A model generated the notes under the pieces. It saw only the letters and a list, made by a program, of their open reading frames with translations. It made no database searches and was not told the origin of the DNA. Source: Paracidovorax valerianellae (GTDB lineage: Bacteria > Pseudomonadota > Gammaproteobacteria > Burkholderiales > Burkholderiaceae_C). From it: DNA of 64,000 bases. The stretch covers positions 1 through 64,000 of the forward strand of contig NZ_FMZC01000021.1 in NCBI RefSeq assembly GCF_900102625.1, read 5' to 3'. Of this stretch, positions 59,759 through 64,000 are shown piece after piece (position 1 is the stretch's first letter; each line of letters begins with the position of its first letter). Position numbers and translations under genes: made by a program.

Positions 59759-60572
59759 GGATTCACCCCTTTTCAAATTAACGAGCCTCAACCTCAACGG
59801 CATCCGCTCCGCCGCATCCAAGGGGGTGGAGGCATGGATCGCCGCAACGCGGCCGGATTGTATTTGCGTGCAGGAGATCAAGGCGCAATCGGCCGACATG
59901 CTGGGGCGTTTCGAGCACCTGGCGGGTTTGAAAGGGCACTTTCACTTCGCAGCCAAGAAAGGCTATTCGGGCGTCGGCATCTACTCACGCCACGAACCCA
60001 GCGACGTCATCGTGGGCTATGGCTCCACCGAATTCGACGCCGAAGGCCGCTACGTCGAGGCCCGCTTCGACACCCCGGCCCGCAAGCTGTCGATCATCAG
60101 CGCCTACTTTCCAAGCGGCTCGTCGGGCGAAGAACGCCAGCTCGCCAAGTTCCGCTTCCTCGCCGAGTTCCATCCGCATCTCATGCGCACCAAGGGCGAG
60201 CGCGAGTTCATCCTCTGCGGCGACATCAACATCGCCCATCAGGCCATCGACTTGAAGAATTGGCGAAGCAATCAGAAAAACAGCGGCTTCCTCCCCGAGG
60301 AGCGCGACTGGATGACAAAGTTGTTGCACATAACTGATGAAGGCGGCGGCCTGATAGACGTTTACCGTCAGTTACAACCTGACGCCACGGACACCGCCTA
60401 CACCTGGTGGAGCAACCGGGGCCAAGCCTACGCCAACAACGTGGGATGGCGGCTGGACTACCACTTGGCCACCCCCGCCATCGCGGCCCTGGCGCGCACC
60501 GAGCACATCTATAAAACCGAGAAGTTTTCGGACCATGCGCCGATCACGGTCGGGTATGACATGGTGCTGTAG
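59757..60572 (+). CDS. xth: Exodeoxyribonuclease III
   Basis: This 271-residue Mg-dependent AP endonuclease/3' exonuclease repairs DNA. Catalytic residues lie in CVQEIKAQ (Glu), GDINIAHQAIDLKNW (Asp/Asn) and SDHAPITV (Asp-His), with YSGVGIYSR and WWSNRGQAYANNVGWRLDY also typical. The only in-frame start near the first strand (FKLTSLNLNGIRSA) is the ATG at 59757, which overlaps the pyrE start codon. Its promoter must therefore lie inside pyrE. Confidence 0.96.
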   Translation: MDSPLFKLTSLNLNGIRSAASKGVEAWIAATRPDCICVQEIKAQSADMLGRFEHLAGLKGHFHFAAKKGYSGVGIYSRHEPSDVIVGYGSTEFDAEGRYVEARFDTPARKLSIISAYFPSGSSGEERQLAKFRFLAEFHPHLMRTKGEREFILCGDINIAHQAIDLKNWRSNQKNSGFLPEERDWMTKLLHITDEGGGLIDVYRQLQPDATDTAYTWWSNRGQAYANNVGWRLDYHLATPAIAALARTEHIYKTEKFSDHAPITVGYDMVL

Positions 60573-60665
60573 GCACCTGAGCGTCACAGTCCATGGCGCA
60601 ATGGCGTTTCGGATTGCTCTCCACATTGACCAACATCTCTACGCCCCTATTTGGCGGCTCACACC

Positions 60666-61304
60666 ATGCTTCGATACCACACCCATCCAGTGACCGCGTT
60701 TCAGCAAAACTGCTCCCTCGTGTGGTGCGACGCCACTGGACAGGCAACGTTGATAGACCCGGGCGGCGATTTGGACCAGCTGCTGGCTGCCGTGAAGCAG
60801 CGTGGTCTGAAGCTCGAGCAGATCTGGCTCACCCATGCGCACATCGACCACGCAGGCGGGGCTGGCGAATTGGCCCGCACGCATTCACTGCCCATCGTCG
60901 GGCCGCATCCCGGCGATCAGTTCTGGATCGATGGACTGCCGCAGCAGAGCGCCATGTTCGGCTTTCCGCCTGCAGAAGCCTTCACGCCCACGCGATGGCT
61001 GCAGGACGGCGACACGGTGCAGATCGGGCAGGAAACGCTGGCCGTGCGCCATTGCCCAGGCCACACGCCGGGCCATGTGGTGTTCCATGCGCCGCAGATC
61101 GAGCGCGCATTCGTTGGCGACGTGTTGTTCGCCGGCAGCATCGGCCGCACGGATTTTCCGCAGGGCAACCACCAGCAGCTGATCGACAGCATCGTTCAGC
61201 GCTTGTGGCCCATGGGAGACGAGACTATTTTCATACCAGGGCACGGCCCGGAAAGCAGTTTTGGGCGCGAGAGGCAAGGCAACCCGTATGTGGGCGGGAC
61301 GTGA
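60666..61304 (+). CDS. MBL-fold metallo-hydrolase (glyoxalase II-like)
   Basis: This 212-residue zinc hydrolase has THAHIDHAGG (His57, His59, Asp61, His62), CPGHTPGH, GDVLFAGSIGRTDF and a final GHGP, the complete ligand set of the glyoxalase II/YcbL-like group. Probably a cytosolic thioesterase; the substrate is unproven. The ATG at 60666 is preferred over a TTG 15 bp upstream. It follows xth by 93 bp. Confidence 0.92.
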   Translation: MLRYHTHPVTAFQQNCSLVWCDATGQATLIDPGGDLDQLLAAVKQRGLKLEQIWLTHAHIDHAGGAGELARTHSLPIVGPHPGDQFWIDGLPQQSAMFGFPPAEAFTPTRWLQDGDTVQIGQETLAVRHCPGHTPGHVVFHAPQIERAFVGDVLFAGSIGRTDFPQGNHQQLIDSIVQRLWPMGDETIFIPGHGPESSFGRERQGNPYVGGT

Positions 61305-61354
61305 TTGGCCGTAGCAAAAGGGCCGTCAAACCCGCTGCGTGAGCGGCCGCTCGA

Positions 61355-61891
61355 TCAACTTTCGCCCGCGCTTTGCACGCTGGCGGTGCCGCCTGCACGT
61401 ATGTGGGTGTTGGTGTAGCTCACGCTCTCGCCGCTGCCCTGGCCCCGCGCCCGGTTGGCGCTGGCGTTCACGCTCACGCCCCCCGGGCCAATGCTCACAC
61501 CGATGCTGCCCGAGCTGCTGCTGCGGCTGTTTTGTTCGGTAAACCGGTTCTCGGCCGCTTCCAGAACGATGTTGCCCTTTTGTGCGATCAGGCCGACGTT
61601 CTTGCCCGCTTCGATGTCGCTGCCCCGCACGCGCAGGTCTCCATCGGTGGCGGTGATGTGCACGTTGCCGTCGGCCCGCACTGCAGAGCCCGCGCCGCTG
61701 TCCACCTGGTAGGCGCTGGTGCTGCGGCTTTGGCTGCTGCCCATAACGACCGCCGCCTCATCTGCTATTGAATCTATAGCAATATGCCCTAGTGCTAATT
61801 GCGGTGGAGGGCTTTTTGACTCATACCCCTGGGCAAGCGGCAGCGCCCCCATCAGCAGCACTGCCGCCCAAGCGCGCCGAAGGCCATTCAT
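61355..61891 (-). CDS. Short FHA-repeat fragment with its own signal peptide, probable remnant
   Basis: This 178-residue ORF starts with a good signal peptide (MNGLRRAWAAVLLMGALPLAQG). A linker encoded by a dispersed repeat follows (YESKSPPPQLALGHIAIDSIAD), then about 105 residues of filamentous-haemagglutinin repeat (ADGNVHITATDGDLRVRGSD, GKNVGLIAQKGNIVLEAAENR, SVSYTNTHIRAGG). The repeat type occurs in CdiA/FhaB stalks, so this is probably a fragment of an adhesin gene captured behind an export signal. It sits 43 bp after a lipoprotein gene downstream of cdiI. A GTG 21 bp upstream is an alternative start. Function as a protein is uncertain. Confidence 0.6.
   Translation of the reverse strand: MNGLRRAWAAVLLMGALPLAQGYESKSPPPQLALGHIAIDSIADEAAVVMGSSQSRSTSAYQVDSGAGSAVRADGNVHITATDGDLRVRGSDIEAGKNVGLIAQKGNIVLEAAENRFTEQNSRSSSSGSIGVSIGPGGVSVNASANRARGQGSGESVSYTNTHIRAGGTASVQSAGES
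61763..61825. repeat. Dispersed palindromic repeat, copy R9, inside a coding sequence
   Basis: GCTATTGAATCTATAGC, a TGCCCTAGTG box, CTAATTGCGGTGGAGGGC and a TTTTTGACTC tail. It is intact over its full length and translated, on the other strand, as part of the FHA-repeat fragment. Confidence 0.8.
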
Positions 61892-61934
61892 TGCAGAGGC
61901 ACGATTGGCCACTGGTCGGGGGGGTGGACTGTGC

Positions 61935-62456
61935 CTACAGCCCTGGCGGCCGAGGGCAGCTCAAACTTTGAACGGGTACATCCTTGGGCGATTCAGGCAC
62001 GGCAACGTCCGTCACGCGCATCGTGCAGGCCGCAGGGCCGGACCAGACGAAGTCCACTCGGTAAATGCCCGAGGGCTGGGCGACGAATTGCCGAGCGACC
62101 GGGCCGCACAAGCCTTTGCTGTACTTGTCCGACCAGTAGGAAAAGCCCTTGACCTGCACCGGCTTGCCCGCTGGCACGCGCGCCTGCCTCTCGGTGGGCA
62201 CGCCGTTGAGCGCGTTGCTCAATGAAGCGACCCAGGGCAGCAGGGAGCTTTTGCCGTCATCCCGGACGGAGCCCACGTATTCGAAGCCCTCACAGGGTGC
62301 TTCGCTGCTGCTCAGCGAATAGCCGACAGCCATTGGCATGTTTTTGGAACGGAGGTGGACGGTGGCATCGCCGGGCTGTTGGGCGTAGAGGCGTCGGGGT
62401 TCGGTGCTGCAGGCAACCAAAGCCATACTGACTAGTACAACAAATAATAATTTCAT
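61935..62456 (-). CDS. Lipoprotein next to cdiI, function unknown
   Basis: This 173-residue lipoprotein has the signal MKLLFVVLVSMALVAC (lipobox LVAC). The mature part has five or six cysteines (in APCEGFEYVG, GLCGPVARQF, AACTMRV, LSCPRPP) that may form disulfides. In Burkholderia-type contact-dependent inhibition loci a small lipoprotein gene (bcpO) follows the immunity gene; position fits, but I cannot assert homology. The first 60 bp share the low GC of cdiI and the rest is GC-rich, so the transferred module may end within it. It begins 19 bp after the cdiI stop. Confidence 0.75.
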   Translation of the reverse strand: MKLLFVVLVSMALVACSTEPRRLYAQQPGDATVHLRSKNMPMAVGYSLSSSEAPCEGFEYVGSVRDDGKSSLLPWVASLSNALNGVPTERQARVPAGKPVQVKGFSYWSDKYSKGLCGPVARQFVAQPSGIYRVDFVWSGPAACTMRVTDVAVPESPKDVPVQSLSCPRPPGL

Positions 62457-62475
62457 TATTTTTGGCAATAATTTC

Positions 62476-62802
62476 TTAACGCATCACTCCGCCATCCGAA
62501 GTAATAACAATATTCTCTTTGCCAAATGCAGACTTCACTATTTTTAAAACCGTGGGGACCATGTGTGCAGAATCTTTATTACTAAGATGTATCATAAATC
62601 CACATGCCGCTTTAATACCATGCTCAAGAGCGATCTCCAAAGAGACAAGATCATAATAATCCACCGCATTTCTCAAATCATCTACGCGATAAATAACAAA
62701 ATTCCCCGCGAATACCTCATCATTGCCACTCACAATAGAGTCAATGATTTGCTGAGCATCTGCAGGAGCCAAAGACGAATAACAAAACAGATCAATTGCC
62801 AT
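62476..62802 (-). CDS. cdiI: CdiI-type immunity protein
   Basis: This 108-residue, AT-rich gene begins 1 nt after the cdiA stop codon, the standard place for an immunity gene. The protein (MAIDLFCYSSLAP, FVIYRVDDLRNAVDYYD, GFMIHLSNKDSAHMV) shows no signal peptide and is presumably cytosolic, where it would bind and block the toxin. I recognise no named immunity family. GC is far below that of the flanking genes, as is usual for swapped toxin-immunity modules. Confidence 0.75.
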   Translation of the reverse strand: MAIDLFCYSSLAPADAQQIIDSIVSGNDEVFAGNFVIYRVDDLRNAVDYYDLVSLEIALEHGIKAACGFMIHLSNKDSAHMVPTVLKIVKSAFGKENIVITSDGGVMR

Positions 62803-62803
62803 A

Positions 62804-64000
62804 TTATCTTTTAGTGAAATCAATAGTTATAATACTTCCTGATTTTTCGATGATTAAAACCTTCTTAAGACCAGGAATTGGATAGCTAATAAGTTGCTGC
62901 TGCAATATATCGGCAGTAATTTTCGTATCTGCCAAATTAATCACAACGTTATCTGTCTGACCTTTTTTTACTTTGCCGCCAATTTCAGATGATGCATTTC
63001 TTACATTACCCGTACTCGGCGCATAATTATCGAATATCTCCCCATTAATTTTGTAATCGGGGTTTTTGTTGCCTTCTATATTAGGATTTTGCTCCACCTT
63101 AAATCCATTGTTAGCCAAAATCTCCGCACTCTGATTTTCTCGAATCAAAGAGCGAACTTCAGTGTCGTTGGCTGCAGGTCGTATTCGAGTCGGCCTTCCC
63201 GTCAACTCTCCACCATTTGTATTTGGAGGAACAAGCTCATTGGGTGCCGGTGTTCCCACATCTGTTGGCTTGCCAGGGGGCGGCGATGTTTCCCCTCCTC
63301 CAGCAGGACGAGGCGAATTCCCCCCTTCAGAACTGCCGGTGTCTCCAGTGGTCTCTGAGGCACGAGGTGGCTTGGAGCCATTAGGCTTGCGATCCCTCCC
63401 CAGCAGCGCGACACCACTCATCAACACATCGGCAATTTCATTACCACTGCTGGACGCCTGAAGCTGCTTGTACCCGCGCCAATAATTTTCATCGTTGGTC
63501 TTGCTGTACAGACTGAGCAGGTTGTCCTGACCCAGCCCAGCCAATTGCCGGATGTTGTTGTCCGCTCCGCTGATCTGATTGCTCAGTTCGGCCCTTCTTC
63601 CAGGGTCGCTGGTGGCGCCCAACTCCTGCTGCAGTTGATTCTTATAGTCGTAAAGCCCCACCATGACCGTGGCCAGGTCCTGCTGAATCTGCAGCCCTTG
63701 GTCTACCGTTGTGGTGGCCATGCCGTCGCGGATGACCTCGTTGCGCTGCGCCGAGAGGGTGTCCAGTTCTCTCACGCGGCTGCAAGCCCCCGCATCCCCG
63801 TTATGACAGGCGCTCTGCTTGTTGGCCCGCTCGCTCAGTTCCTGGTGGTTCAGGAAGTTGTTGAGCGTCGCGTTGGTCGAGGCGGCTGCGCCGGCCCTGC
63901 CGCCCACCGCTGCACCCACGGCCGTACCAGCGACGCCCACGAGGACTTGGCGCACGCCGTCATCCACGCCCAGTTCCCGAAGCGTGCTGTCCAGGTGCGC
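62804..64000 (-). CDS. cdiA: CdiA-type contact-dependent toxin, C-terminal part (runs off the window)
   Basis: Partial CDS, open to the window edge, with about 398 residues visible. First comes the pre-toxin region (GVAGTAVGAAVGGRAGAAASTN, TLNNFLNHQE with the Asn-Leu-Asn-His motif), then a helical part, a disordered proline/glycine-rich linker and a C-terminal domain of about 110 residues. ENQSAEILANNGFKVEQNP, KNPDYKINGEIFDNYAP and KKGQTDNVVINL match, from memory, the CdiA C-terminal tRNase domain (CdiA_C). The GC content drops over the toxin domain. The upstream stalk and the cdiB transporter would lie beyond the window. Confidence 0.82.
   Translation of the reverse strand, partial: AHLDSTLRELGVDDGVRQVLVGVAGTAVGAAVGGRAGAAASTNATLNNFLNHQELSERANKQSACHNGDAGACSRVRELDTLSAQRNEVIRDGMATTTVDQGLQIQQDLATVMVGLYDYKNQLQQELGATSDPGRRAELSNQISGADNNIRQLAGLGQDNLLSLYSKTNDENYWRGYKQLQASSSGNEIADVLMSGVALLGRDRKPNGSKPPRASETTGDTGSSEGGNSPRPAGGGETSPPPGKPTDVGTPAPNELVPPNTNGGELTGRPTRIRPAANDTEVRSLIRENQSAEILANNGFKVEQNPNIEGNKNPDYKINGEIFDNYAPSTGNVRNASSEIGGKVKKGQTDNVVINLADTKITADILQQQLISYPIPGLKKVLIIEKSGSIITIDFTKR

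Overview
The window is GC-rich (roughly 65-70 %) bacterial DNA. Its gene content points to a beta-proteobacterium of the Comamonadaceae, most likely Acidovorax/Paracidovorax. This rests on the rpsL-rpsG-fusA-tuf order, gatCAB divergent from mreBCD, the Mg-type HemB beside HemJ, and many copies of a short dispersed palindromic repeat that I associate with this family from memory. The genus is inferred; no database search was run. No rRNA, tRNA, insertion sequence or CRISPR array was seen.

Layout. 1-4.8 kb: the str operon on the minus strand. 4.8-8.8 kb: minus-strand housekeeping genes (PBP5-type carboxypeptidase, alpha/beta hydrolase, thioredoxin-like ferredoxin, VanZ-like protein, HemJ). 8.9-13.9 kb: hemB, a CorA-type channel and a three-gene ABC-2 exporter. 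14.0-19.2 kb: a MarR-controlled tripartite efflux pump behind a strong palindromic operator. 19.4-22.5 kb: a tightly packed minus-strand cassette of acyl-CoA dehydrogenase-like protein, PIG-L deacetylase, NodS-like methyltransferase and GT2 glycosyltransferase, which looks like an uncharacterised glycoconjugate pathway. 22.7-29.0 kb: a dienelactone hydrolase, then an apparently continuous operon SDR-marC-creB-creC-creD-small protein. 29.0-31.6 kb: hemerythrin, a secreted Cys-repeat protein with CsbD, and a short CysH. 31.8-36.0 kb: a Fur-type, sigma/anti-sigma/TonB-receptor iron-uptake signalling unit.

36.1-39.7 kb is the most unusual segment. A 220-residue protein with a His...Cys arrangement like caspase-fold proteins is followed, by ATGA overlap, by four tandem paralogues. 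Each has one membrane anchor, a Sel1-like stretch and six conserved periplasmic cysteines. This is the architecture of an effector with an amplified immunity array. 39.7-43.3 kb: an Mla/MCE lipid-transport operon whose lipoprotein signal peptide is partly encoded by a dispersed repeat. 43.6-50.0 kb: GMC oxidoreductase, a structured RNA candidate, a TSUP transporter, an amino-acid ABC operon with an operator and an attenuator-like leader, and an EamA transporter. 50.0-58.3 kb: mreBCD-mrdA on one strand and gatCAB on the other. 58.4-61.3 kb: DUF4124 protein, pyrE and xth (with overlapping start codons) and an MBL-fold hydrolase. 61.4-64.0 kb: the 3' end of a contact-dependent inhibition locus (CdiA toxin tip, CdiI, lipoprotein, FHA-repeat remnant) with a sharp fall in GC across toxin and immunity genes.

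The dispersed repeat recurs at about 1.3, 6.7, 19.2, 33.3, 40.3, 43.4 and 61.8 kb, with degenerate matches at 15.5 and 57.0 kb. Several copies lie inside reading frames.
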